Positions 9,480 through 15,435 of a stretch of 20,453 nt of DNA are shown here, piece after piece (the stretch's first letter is position 1; each line of letters opens with the position of its first letter). The DNA is taken from positions 1 to 20,453 of IMG/VR virus record IMGVR_UViG_3300009086_000125, one strand, 5' to 3'. Source of the DNA: a virus. The notes beneath the pieces are model-generated. The model was not told where the DNA came from and made no database searches. It saw only the letters and a list, made by a program, of their open reading frames with translations. The translations under genes and the position numbers were made by a program.

Positions 9480-10016
9480 ATCTGGACTATTTGGGTCAAC
9501 AGATAGGTGGTAGTCGTAGTCAATAATTATTTTATTTCCTGCGTAGGTTCTAGCAGTTCCAAAGTCGACGATGTCTCTGGACTCTTCTAAATGATAGATC
9601 TTAAAGTTATGGAAGTAAAAGTTGCAGGATATGCTTTCGCCCTCTACGGTTATGGGACCCCTATTCTTTGCCCACTCGTTTATCTCTTCGGCAGTCTCAT
9701 CTTCTCTGTCCATCAATCTTAAAATATTTTCTTGTAGCCTAATCATGTTGAGTTGGTAATCAGACCCTGTTGAATAAAAGTAGTATAGAACTTGCTCACA
9801 TTTTATGTGTGGGAATGCTTTACGACGCATCTTAAACATTCTGTCGTATACCGACATCATACCGCTTTGTTCTAAGGAAAAAGAGTTTAGGGTCTCAAGG
9901 GTTGATGGCCCTGTGGGGAAAAATGGTAACGTGGCAAATCCAAGATTTTCCTCAAGCTTTTCTTTAAGGTATGTATTAATCCAAAGTATTGGTGTGTTTA
10001 GTAGTGACTGTGCCAT
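9474..10016 (-). CDS. Probable tail terminator / tail-to-head joining protein
   Basis: A 180-residue protein with no motif I can name with certainty. Position argues for the tail terminator: it is the last joining gene, directly before the major tail gene. The length is in the usual range for that group. Residues ~1-30 are helical (LLNTPILWINTYLKEKLEENLG). A central basic and aromatic region (MFKMRRKAFPHIKCEQVLYYFYS) follows, then a helix with LRLMDREDETAEEINEWA near 105-122, and a beta-rich end (CNFYFHNFKIYHLEESRDIVDF and KIIIDYDYHLSVD). The mixed helix then strand pattern suits the terminator fold. Its ATG overlaps the upstream stop by one base (TAATG), indicating translational coupling. 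Confidence 0.65.
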   Translation of the reverse strand: MAQSLLNTPILWINTYLKEKLEENLGFATLPFFPTGPSTLETLNSFSLEQSGMMSVYDRMFKMRRKAFPHIKCEQVLYYFYSTGSDYQLNMIRLQENILRLMDREDETAEEINEWAKNRGPITVEGESISCNFYFHNFKIYHLEESRDIVDFGTARTYAGNKIIIDYDYHLSVDPNSPDF

Positions 10017-10696
10017 TATCCATCTGCCCTTGCTCTTGTTATAAAGTTGTATCCAACAGATCTACCAGCAGACCTTCCAAAAGTCTTTCCTCTAGAAATA
10101 CTATTCTTGTAGTCTTTAGACGTCTTTAGATAATCTAGTATACCACTGTTACGCAACCAGGCTTGTGAAAAATATTGATTTACAAATACATTTACGATAT
10201 TTTCAAATGATCCCTGGGCTTCTGTTCCACCTGGGCTTTCTACTGAAACGCTGCCTTTTACAAATACTTGCTCCCCGTCTTCATTAACGAACGACAAAAC
10301 ATCTGCTCTCTTAGGTCTTATTACCACTGGAATGCCCTGCTCCATAATCCTGGCCTTATCATAAAATGGAACTGACGATCCACTCTTTATAGATGTTGAT
10401 TGCCTAAACGTAAAGTTAAAAGAAAGTCCAAAGCTATTTGATACATAGTTAATATCAAATAGTCTTGAGCTGGGGTTGCCAGCTTCATTCCACTCATACA
10501 TGTGCTGCAGGGCAGCAGGATTTACTCTTGCATTAGAGTCTACGAATTGCCTAATTGCATCAATCGCATCTTTGCCTACATTGTCTACGAATACGCTTTT
10601 ACCCTGGTTAATTCCCTCTATGTATCCATTAGAGTAATCAAGTACGTTATTCATTTCTTTTAAGAATTTCTTGTCATCAAAGAATACGTTTAGCAT
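10016..10696 (-). CDS. Neck / tail completion protein, HK97 gp10-like by position
   Basis: A 226-residue protein in the slot between head closure and tail terminator, where HK97 gp10-like tail completion proteins sit. A helical N-terminal region (FFDDKKFLKEMNNVLDYSNGYIEG) precedes DAIRQFVDSNARVNPAALQHMYEW, where ALQHMYEWNEAGNPSSRLFDI is the most distinctive segment (~82-102). A beta region then carries FGLSFNFTFRQS and GIPVVIRPKR. The C-terminus is basic and glycine/serine-rich (SRGKTFGRSAGRSVGYN). It is coupled on both sides through TAATG overlaps. The exact role is inferred from order and not from a diagnostic motif. Confidence 0.65.
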   Translation of the reverse strand: MLNVFFDDKKFLKEMNNVLDYSNGYIEGINQGKSVFVDNVGKDAIDAIRQFVDSNARVNPAALQHMYEWNEAGNPSSRLFDINYVSNSFGLSFNFTFRQSTSIKSGSSVPFYDKARIMEQGIPVVIRPKRADVLSFVNEDGEQVFVKGSVSVESPGGTEAQGSFENIVNVFVNQYFSQAWLRNSGILDYLKTSKDYKNSISRGKTFGRSAGRSVGYNFITRARADG

Positions 10697-11148
10697 TATA
10701 CGTCTGCCGCCTGATTCTCGGATCTACGAAGAACTAGCTTATAATACTCTACGCCGCCAAATGGACCAACAAACGGCTCTTGAGTTGCAATTTCAAAGAT
10801 TGTTGATTTACCTGCTCTTGGCCCAGATGTTTCGAGATATATTTCATTACAGTTAGAGTCTTTGATGTTGGTTACAATTACGTTGGTTATTGATGCATTA
10901 GAGTCTCTGCTTGAAACACGGATGTCTGTTTTTGCTCTACCGATTATGATTGTGTCTTGTGTAATGTTTACGTTAGGCTTTATCTCTTCTTTTAGTGCTG
11001 ACCCAGCACCAGTAAGGCTACATGCAATAGTTCTATCTAAAACCCAGGTCTTAGAAACATTTCCGTATGCACCTTGCTCTACTATAGGGTAGTATATATC
11101 TGCCTGCATTGGGAACATAAAATCTGTAACTTCGCAGATTACATTCAT
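10696..11148 (-). CDS. Head closure (stopper) protein
   Basis: A 150-residue, mostly beta-strand protein. The segment MQADIYYPIVEQGAYGNVSKTW (about 14-35) followed by RTIACSL is the usual start of head-closure proteins of the SPP1 gp16 type, where a strand pair describes the tested interface: D-(I/V)-Y-x-P, then Y/G-x-x-x-K-x-W. Later strands include DTIIIGRAKTDIRV and EYYKLVLRRSE. It follows the connector gene with a one-base TAATG overlap, and GGAG lies upstream of its ATG. It would sit under the connector ring and keep packaged DNA from leaking. Identification is from position, size and strand pattern. Confidence 0.68.
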   Translation of the reverse strand: MNVICEVTDFMFPMQADIYYPIVEQGAYGNVSKTWVLDRTIACSLTGAGSALKEEIKPNVNITQDTIIIGRAKTDIRVSSRDSNASITNVIVTNIKDSNCNEIYLETSGPRAGKSTIFEIATQEPFVGPFGGVEYYKLVLRRSENQAADV

Positions 11149-12299
11149 TATAGTACTCCGAATCTAGTTATTGTTTGGACATACTTACCAAGTATCTTGT
11201 CAACAATAATATTTCCCGTTCCCTCTAGCATCTTCTTGTCGAACTGAATTTTGAACTGGTCAGTGTTGTACGATGTGATATACCTCTTGTAATACTCCAT
11301 CTTTCCACACTTAATATCTTCGATCAGTAGCTTGGTTGCATACTCTATCTCTGGTGGTATAGCCTTGTACCCCGCATCCAGAATGAAGGTGTAGTCAAAG
11401 TCTCTTTGAAATGCTGGAGAGCCAGGGCTTGCAAAGCCAAGATCTCCATTTGATGCTGGTAGTGCAATTGGGGCAGACTGATAGCGATTAATTCTATCGG
11501 TATACACCTTGTAGATTGCCGAATTGTCTAGCGTCACAGCGTAGGCATCATACCAGACTCTTTCTACAGTTCCAACCGATTCCTCAGTTGCAAGCGAGTA
11601 ATCGCTTATGGTTTTAGAAATTCTAAATGAATACTCATTAATAATTTCAGATATTCTAAATGGGCTGTTGAGCTCGGCAAAGTCTTGCGAGAATCCAGCC
11701 AACTCAACTAGATTGCCCACTGAGTAACCGTGCTTTACGGTTGTGGTAAGTCCCACACCGTCATTTACGTCTTGCAGTACATCGTAGAATGAGGCTACGC
11801 TTATTGCGGTGTCTTCGCTATTGTAGACCATTACATTGTTCTCGTAAACCCTTAGAACTTTGTTTGTGTCGTGCCAAAGCGGATAGTAGTCTGTGTTATT
11901 TCCCACACCCTGAACTACTAGCTTATGATTATAAAAACCATCACTAGTAAACTCATCAATGATTGCCCTCGCAACAATCTCAAGCATTTTGTACTCTGCA
12001 ATTTCTGAAGCTATTGTGCCAAGGCTATTTGGGTCTACATATGGTCTGTAAACATTTAGGTTGCTGTCTACTACAGCTAGATTTGTTGTATCGTATATTC
12101 TAATAGCAAAGTCTCTGTCAAACTGGATCTTTGACTGAGGCAGCTCATATACGATTTGAGCAGACGAGTTAGATGTAACATCGACTGTTTCTATCGAGTG
12201 GTCCACCAGATCCTCTAGCTCAATGACATAGTTGGTGTCAGCATCTGGGACATCCCAGGTAGTTACTAGCGGATATGGTGGAACCCTCAATATTTCCAT
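11148..12299 (-). CDS. Head-tail connector (adaptor) protein with inserted beta modules
   Basis: A 383-residue protein, far longer than the usual ~100-residue gp6/gp15-type adaptors. Residues 1-90 look like a beta-sandwich-like extension (VIELEDLVDHSIETVDV, FAIRIYD). Residues ~94-125 have the adaptor-like helix (IASEIAEYKMLEIVARAIIDEF and TSDGFY). Residues ~188-228 contain KHGYSVGNLVELAGF and PFRISEIINEYSFRI, matching the small HG-x-x-VG-x-x-V-x-(I/L)-x-G beta module common in phage virion proteins. Residues ~315-372 return to helix (PPEIEYATKLLIEDIKCGK, then DKKMLEGTGNIIVDKILG), the C-terminal part typical of adaptors. The gene starts 4 bases after the DGDGDG gene, with only AAAGG as a weak site. 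Assignment is from helix pattern and order. Confidence 0.72.
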   Translation of the reverse strand: MEILRVPPYPLVTTWDVPDADTNYVIELEDLVDHSIETVDVTSNSSAQIVYELPQSKIQFDRDFAIRIYDTTNLAVVDSNLNVYRPYVDPNSLGTIASEIAEYKMLEIVARAIIDEFTSDGFYNHKLVVQGVGNNTDYYPLWHDTNKVLRVYENNVMVYNSEDTAISVASFYDVLQDVNDGVGLTTTVKHGYSVGNLVELAGFSQDFAELNSPFRISEIINEYSFRISKTISDYSLATEESVGTVERVWYDAYAVTLDNSAIYKVYTDRINRYQSAPIALPASNGDLGFASPGSPAFQRDFDYTFILDAGYKAIPPEIEYATKLLIEDIKCGKMEYYKRYITSYNTDQFKIQFDKKMLEGTGNIIVDKILGKYVQTITRFGVL

Positions 12300-12303
12300 T
12301 TGA

Positions 12304-12762
12304 TTATAGAGCCTTTATCTCGTCTTCAGTTGCTTCTCGAACGTATTCAAGTGTTAGCCACTGGTCTGCTTCCTCTCTCGAAACAATGTGGTAGCCTCTA
12401 GAGAGACGTCCAACGCCCTCCCAGTATGCATTCTTTGTTGAGAACACTGCTACCTTTTCTGAGCTTAGCTTTGGTGTTGCCTTTGGCTTTGGCTCCTCTT
12501 TCTTAGGAGCTGTAGGCTTTGATGCAGCAGGCTTAGCTTCTGGGGCTGGAGCCTCTTCCAGCTTTTCCTCTACAGCAGCATCCTCTACTGGACGAGCAAA
12601 TTCTGTTCCATCCTGAACGATACCATCGCCATCCCCATCCCTTGCGTCTGGGTTAAAACCTTCTGGCAGGTCTGTTGCTGGACGCTCAAACTTTGTTCCG
12701 TCCTGGACCACGCCGTCTCCATCGCCATCTGTGGCTTCTGGGTTAAATACTTCTCTTGCCAT
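12304..12762 (-). CDS. Small DGDGDG-repeat protein behind the capsid gene
   Basis: A 152-residue acidic protein. Two units of 30-residue period each hold FNP-(E/D)-A-x-x-DGDGDG-(V/I)-VQDGT-x-F-x-RP (residues 6-28 and 36-58). The loop D-x-D-x-DG-x-x-x-D resembles the calcium-binding loops of dockerin or thrombospondin type 3 repeats. A proline, alanine and lysine-rich linker (71-98) leads to a compact C-terminal domain (~103-152) with VAVFSTKNAYWEGVGRLSRG, YHIVSREEADQWLTLEYV, then REATEDEIKAL. I recall similar C-terminal segments in actinophage proteins encoded next to the capsid gene, but cannot verify this here. Starts with a perfect AGGAGG 6 bases before ATG. It may decorate the capsid, but no function is proven. 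Confidence 0.8.
   Translation of the reverse strand: MAREVFNPEATDGDGDGVVQDGTKFERPATDLPEGFNPDARDGDGDGIVQDGTEFARPVEDAAVEEKLEEAPAPEAKPAASKPTAPKKEEPKPKATPKLSSEKVAVFSTKNAYWEGVGRLSRGYHIVSREEADQWLTLEYVREATEDEIKAL
12589..12747 (-). repeat. Two tandem calcium-loop repeats with 90-base period
   Basis: Units at 12679-12747 and 12589-12657 encode the two DGDGDG loops. The marker TCTGGGTTAAA-type sequence (plus strand GGTTAAA at 12651 and 12741) recurs exactly 90 bases apart. Synonymous positions differ between units (for example GTTCCATCCTGAAC against GTTCCGTCCTGGAC), so the duplication is old and protein-level selected. Confidence 0.85.
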
Positions 12763-12780
12763 AATATTCCTCCTGAATCA

Positions 12781-12789
12781 ATTATAACA
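12781..12789 (-). promoter_or_regulatory. Extended -10 promoter directly behind the capsid terminator
   Basis: The minus strand reads TGT-TATAAT, then TGATTC and AGGAGG. The predicted start falls on the first base of AGGAGG (12774), so the transcript would begin with its own ribosome site and have a leader of only about 12 nt. The region where a -35 would lie is inside the preceding terminator stem. Confidence 0.6.
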
Positions 12790-12796
12790 GATTACT

Positions 12797-12830
12797 AAAA
12801 AAGGGGCAGGAGCTGAGTAGCCCCTGCCCC
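12797..12830 (-). terminator. Intrinsic terminator after the major capsid gene
   Basis: On the minus strand GGGGCAGG-GGC (12830-12820) pairs with GCT-CCTGCCCC (12813-12803), with one G-T wobble, across a 6-base loop; TTTTTT follows at 12802-12797. It is an 11-bp GC-rich stem, located 20 bases after the capsid stop codon. A promoter element follows within 8 bases. Confidence 0.93.
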
Positions 12831-12849
12831 CTTAAGGTTTAGTTTAGAT

Positions 12850-13992
12850 TTAGCTATCTGCAGCTGCGTCAGCAAATGCGATTGCGTCCTCTTCCTCCCA
12901 CTGAATACCGAAACGTACGAATACGGTGTACTCAATGGTGTCCTTCTTTGCCTTGTACTCACGGTTTACAGTGATGTCTCTCTGGAAACCCCAAATGCGG
13001 TTAGCTGGGAAGGTTAGGTCTACGTAGCCAGTTGGGTAGTAAGGAACTTCCTGTACATCGACACCAAGAACACGAGTAGTACGTGCTCCACCGAATGTCT
13101 GCCCCATACCGTCTAGGTAGTCTTGACGGTTAGCCTGAGTTGAACCTGGGGTCATTCCTGCGAATGCCTCAGCAACAGCGTCAGCTAGTGTACCGTTGTG
13201 CTTAACGATTCCCTGGAATGCGTCAGTACCAGCGTAGAACTTAAGATTGTTCTTAAGTGCACGGTACTTGCGTGGCAATGCCAGGATGATCTGCTGCATA
13301 ACGTCTGGAGTCCATGCATTGTCAGCTACAGTAACTACAGCCTCGTGTGCGTCTCCAGTGGTTGCCTTGTTGACAAATCCGTCCATGATGGACAAGAAGT
13401 TGCCAGTAGCACCGTCACCGTTAATAGCTAGATCCTCGATGTCATTCGCAAAAGCGTTTGTCATCAATCGTACTAGGTGGTCCTCAAGTGCGGCACCTTC
13501 GATGCCATCCTCAAGGGACTCTGATGAGACCTCCCAGTCTAGACGGATCTTCTTTGTAGTAAGCTCCACCTTGCTGAATGTCGCACCTGCGTTGGTGTAG
13601 TCACCGACAGCCTGTGCGGCTGCACGAATAACACGCTCTCCAACATTAACCTTCTCGAGCTCCATGGTGTTTGCACGCATGGTAACACGACGGCCATCCT
13701 TGGCGAGAACAGTAGCATCCCAAACATAGTCAATAAAACGACGTGCCTGCTCTGGGCGTAGGATACCGCTGCCATCTGTACCAGATGGGTTTACGGCATT
13801 AGGTCCTGTTGTTAGACCATATTCTGCGTTAGGGATGTTGTTTAGGACACCACCTGTTGCATAGTTACCAGGAACATTCTCAGCTGTATCGCTGCCAGAT
13901 GCCATTGCACCCTGACCTTGATATAGACCTGGAGCAGTACCACCTAGTTCGCCAGTTTCACCTGGCTGGTTTTTGATAATCTCTTCCGACAT
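12850..13992 (-). CDS. Major capsid protein, HK97 fold
   Basis: A 380-residue protein. Residues 1-~75 are low-complexity glycine/asparagine-rich. The HK97-type core begins with GILRPEQARRFIDYVWD (76-92). It continues through the TTKKIRLDWEVSSESLEDGI segment (145-164; the strand leading into (S)EE-LED is a hallmark of this capsid family) and LEDHLVRLMTNAFANDIEDLAINGDG (169-194, the long spine-helix region). Residues ~228-262 (WTPDVMQQIILALPRKYR and LKFYAGTDAF) and the end IWGFQRDITVNREYKAKK then EYTVFVRFGIQWEEEDAIA close the P and A domains. A separate scaffold region is encoded upstream, which fits the lack of a long delta domain. The start has AGGAGGTG 5 bases before ATG, the strongest site in the window, and a terminator follows. 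Confidence 0.95.
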   Translation of the reverse strand: MSEEIIKNQPGETGELGGTAPGLYQGQGAMASGSDTAENVPGNYATGGVLNNIPNAEYGLTTGPNAVNPSGTDGSGILRPEQARRFIDYVWDATVLAKDGRRVTMRANTMELEKVNVGERVIRAAAQAVGDYTNAGATFSKVELTTKKIRLDWEVSSESLEDGIEGAALEDHLVRLMTNAFANDIEDLAINGDGATGNFLSIMDGFVNKATTGDAHEAVVTVADNAWTPDVMQQIILALPRKYRALKNNLKFYAGTDAFQGIVKHNGTLADAVAEAFAGMTPGSTQANRQDYLDGMGQTFGGARTTRVLGVDVQEVPYYPTGYVDLTFPANRIWGFQRDITVNREYKAKKDTIEYTVFVRFGIQWEEEDAIAFADAAADS

Positions 13993-14022
13993 ATTGTCAC
14001 CTCCTAAGTGATTTTTGTTGTC

Positions 14023-14631
14023 TTAATTAAATAAGTCGGCAGTTTTGAGGAAACGTCCGCCCCATAGGGATTTCTGAACCTGTTCTGGTTCAGATTCCTG
14101 TACGATCTCGCCTAGATCGCCAGATTTACGGAAAGCGGTGTCTGCCTCTACGGCTTCAAACCTCTTTCCAAATTCATTAAAGTCACTCTTAGCAGATACG
14201 AGATCTTCCTTTACGGACTTGATATCGCTGGCGTTGCCATCAATTGACTTCTTTAGTTCAGCAATCTCGTCATTTAATGACTTTACGACTGCTGTTAGGT
14301 CGCTAAAGGCTGATGCAATACCGTCTTTTAGGTCAGTTACGACTGCGGTTACATCATCTGATTTTGATACCTCTTCAGTTGCATCTACAGAGTCGGACTT
14401 CTCGTCGTAAGACTTGTCCTCTTCCTTCATGTCTTCTGACTTCTCTTCAGTTTCAGCATCGTCTGCCTTCTCTTCCATCTCGTCTTCGTCCATGTCGTCT
14501 GTCTTTGCAACGTCTGCGTCGTCTGCCTTTTCAACAGCCTCAGCTACGGCGTCTGCCTCTGGAGCGACCTGTGCTTCTGCAACTACGTCGTCAGACTTCT
14601 CGACGATCTCTTCATTAGTTGTTTCGTTCAT
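14023..14631 (-). CDS. Nested scaffold protein from an in-frame internal start
   Basis: Within the protease gene, codon 252 is an ATG preceded by AAAGGAGG (14647-14640) with 8 intervening bases: a site stronger than that of the full-length gene. Reading in the same frame yields 202 residues, starting MNETTNEEIVEKSDD. They contain only the acidic region and the coiled coil, not the protease. This is the arrangement of lambda C/Nu3, where the scaffold is translated from inside the protease gene so that many scaffolds are made per protease. What I see is the ribosome site and in-frame ATG; that the product is made is inferred. Confidence 0.72.
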   Translation of the reverse strand: MNETTNEEIVEKSDDVVAEAQVAPEADAVAEAVEKADDADVAKTDDMDEDEMEEKADDAETEEKSEDMKEEDKSYDEKSDSVDATEEVSKSDDVTAVVTDLKDGIASAFSDLTAVVKSLNDEIAELKKSIDGNASDIKSVKEDLVSAKSDFNEFGKRFEAVEADTAFRKSGDLGEIVQESEPEQVQKSLWGGRFLKTADLFN

Positions 14632-15384
14632 AGGATCTTCCTCCTTTGTCATCTTAGCAAGATTCATGCCTTTAGCACTATCAACTAAGAACTTTATCAT
14701 TTCTATTTTTTCGTCATCATTTTTTTCAACGAAACCTATGTTCTTCATTTGATCTCCAGATGAAGGGCTAACTGCTGAGTCTTCCTCAGAAAGCAGTACT
14801 AGGCCAGTCTGGTCATCCCAGAACACATTCTCTAGTGTAGTTTCGTCTCCCTTGACGACATCTACACCGTCTACCTTTTCGATAGACATGATGTTTGCAA
14901 ACTGATTAGCTGGAGTGTCTACTAGAGAAAGCTCTACTAAGTCGTATTCTTTGATAACACGAACTGACTTGTCCATCTTCTCGTCATAGGCGTCGTCCCA
15001 CTTGTTCATTCTACCGCCAATAGAAAAGCCCTGGAGAGTTCCATCCATAACCTTTTCCCATGTGTCCTGTGCACCCTTTGAAACGTATGCAGAAACATAA
15101 ACTCCTGCATAAAACTTCTTGGTGTCTGGATCAAAGTACTTGTCTTCTTTGAATGAAACCATCTTTCCGACGGCTAGTGGCTGGTGCATTTCTCGAATGT
15201 TACCACGGAACTTAGCAAAAGCCTTCATGCTTGCATCTGCAGTGACGATGTCATCCTGCTTATCTACGTTATCGAGTGTAGCAAATCCTGAGACGATACG
15301 CCTCTCTTTGTCAACCTTACTGAACGGCATTGAGAGACGGAGGTTGTCCCCGTCTGAACTCCATTGTGCCTTAGATATAGTCAT
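14023..15384 (-). CDS. Prohead protease fused to a C-terminal scaffold
   Basis: A 453-residue protein between portal and capsid genes. Residues ~1-165 match the phage prohead serine protease type (XkdF / S78-like): VSGFATLDNVDKQDDIV (31-47), EMHQPLAVGK (65-74), GTLQGFSIGGR (115-125), then VELSLVDTPANQ (150-161). H67 and S121 are the likely catalytic pair, with E151 or D156 as candidates for the third residue. Residues ~250-345 are extremely acidic and alanine-rich, and ~345-420 form heptad-like coiled coil (LTAVVKSLNDEIAELKKSI). The end SLWGGRFLKTADLFN is probably the capsid-contacting tip. Protease and scaffold are usual partners in prohead assembly. The -10 upstream leaves only about 3 nt of leader before the ATG, with AGGG the only possible ribosome site. 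Confidence 0.88.
   Translation of the reverse strand: MTISKAQWSSDGDNLRLSMPFSKVDKERRIVSGFATLDNVDKQDDIVTADASMKAFAKFRGNIREMHQPLAVGKMVSFKEDKYFDPDTKKFYAGVYVSAYVSKGAQDTWEKVMDGTLQGFSIGGRMNKWDDAYDEKMDKSVRVIKEYDLVELSLVDTPANQFANIMSIEKVDGVDVVKGDETTLENVFWDDQTGLVLLSEEDSAVSPSSGDQMKNIGFVEKNDDEKIEMIKFLVDSAKGMNLAKMTKEEDPMNETTNEEIVEKSDDVVAEAQVAPEADAVAEAVEKADDADVAKTDDMDEDEMEEKADDAETEEKSEDMKEEDKSYDEKSDSVDATEEVSKSDDVTAVVTDLKDGIASAFSDLTAVVKSLNDEIAELKKSIDGNASDIKSVKEDLVSAKSDFNEFGKRFEAVEADTAFRKSGDLGEIVQESEPEQVQKSLWGGRFLKTADLFN
14640..14647 (-). promoter_or_regulatory. Internal Shine-Dalgarno site inside the protease gene
   Basis: The minus strand reads AAAGGAGG, then AAGATCCT, then ATG. It is a near-perfect anti-SD match in the codons for TKEEDP, whose amino acids are not otherwise constrained to this sequence. 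It sets the start of the nested scaffold product at 14631. Confidence 0.75.
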
Positions 15385-15393
15385 ACTACCCTA

Positions 15394-15399
15394 ATTATA
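15394..15399 (-). promoter_or_regulatory. Candidate -10 element for the protease-scaffold gene
   Basis: The minus strand reads TATAAT-TAGGGT-AGT-ATG. The predicted start near 15387 gives a 3-nt leader. There is no TGn extension (CGC) and the hexamer at 17-base spacing (TGTAAC) is a poor -35. It lies just after the short portal hairpin. Confidence 0.45.
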
Positions 15400-15410
15400 G
15401 CGTACTTTTT

Positions 15411-15432
15411 ATAAAAGTTACAGAAATGTAAC
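15411..15432 (-). terminator. Short hairpin after the portal gene
   Basis: On the minus strand GTTACA-TTTC-TGTAAC forms a perfect 6-bp stem with a 4-base loop, followed by TTTTAT. It begins 3 bases after the portal stop codon. With few G-C pairs it is a weak terminator or an RNA 3'-end stabiliser. Confidence 0.55.
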
Positions 15433-15435
15433 ATT

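Noticed and set aside
10137-10145. Perfect TGGTATACT inside the neck protein gene
   Set aside because: It encodes conserved-looking coding sequence (SGILDY) and is about 115 bases from the next start; probably chance, although it warns against over-reading the motif.
12303-12308. TATAAT just before the connector gene
   Set aside because: It contains the stop codon of the previous gene and is only 3 bases from the ATG, too close to act as its -10.
13539-13775. A 78-codon minus-strand frame inside the capsid gene
   Set aside because: It is an out-of-phase shadow of the strongly recognised capsid frame.
14138-14752. Plus-strand frames rich in Ser or Arg/Leu opposite the scaffold region
   Set aside because: Their composition is the mirror of the acidic repeat-like scaffold codons; no sign of a real protein.
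14746-14757. Internal ATG with GGAG at codon 213 of the protease gene as the main scaffold start
   Set aside because: Its ribosome site is weaker and closer (5 bases) than the AAAGGAGG before codon 252; kept only as a possible minor start.
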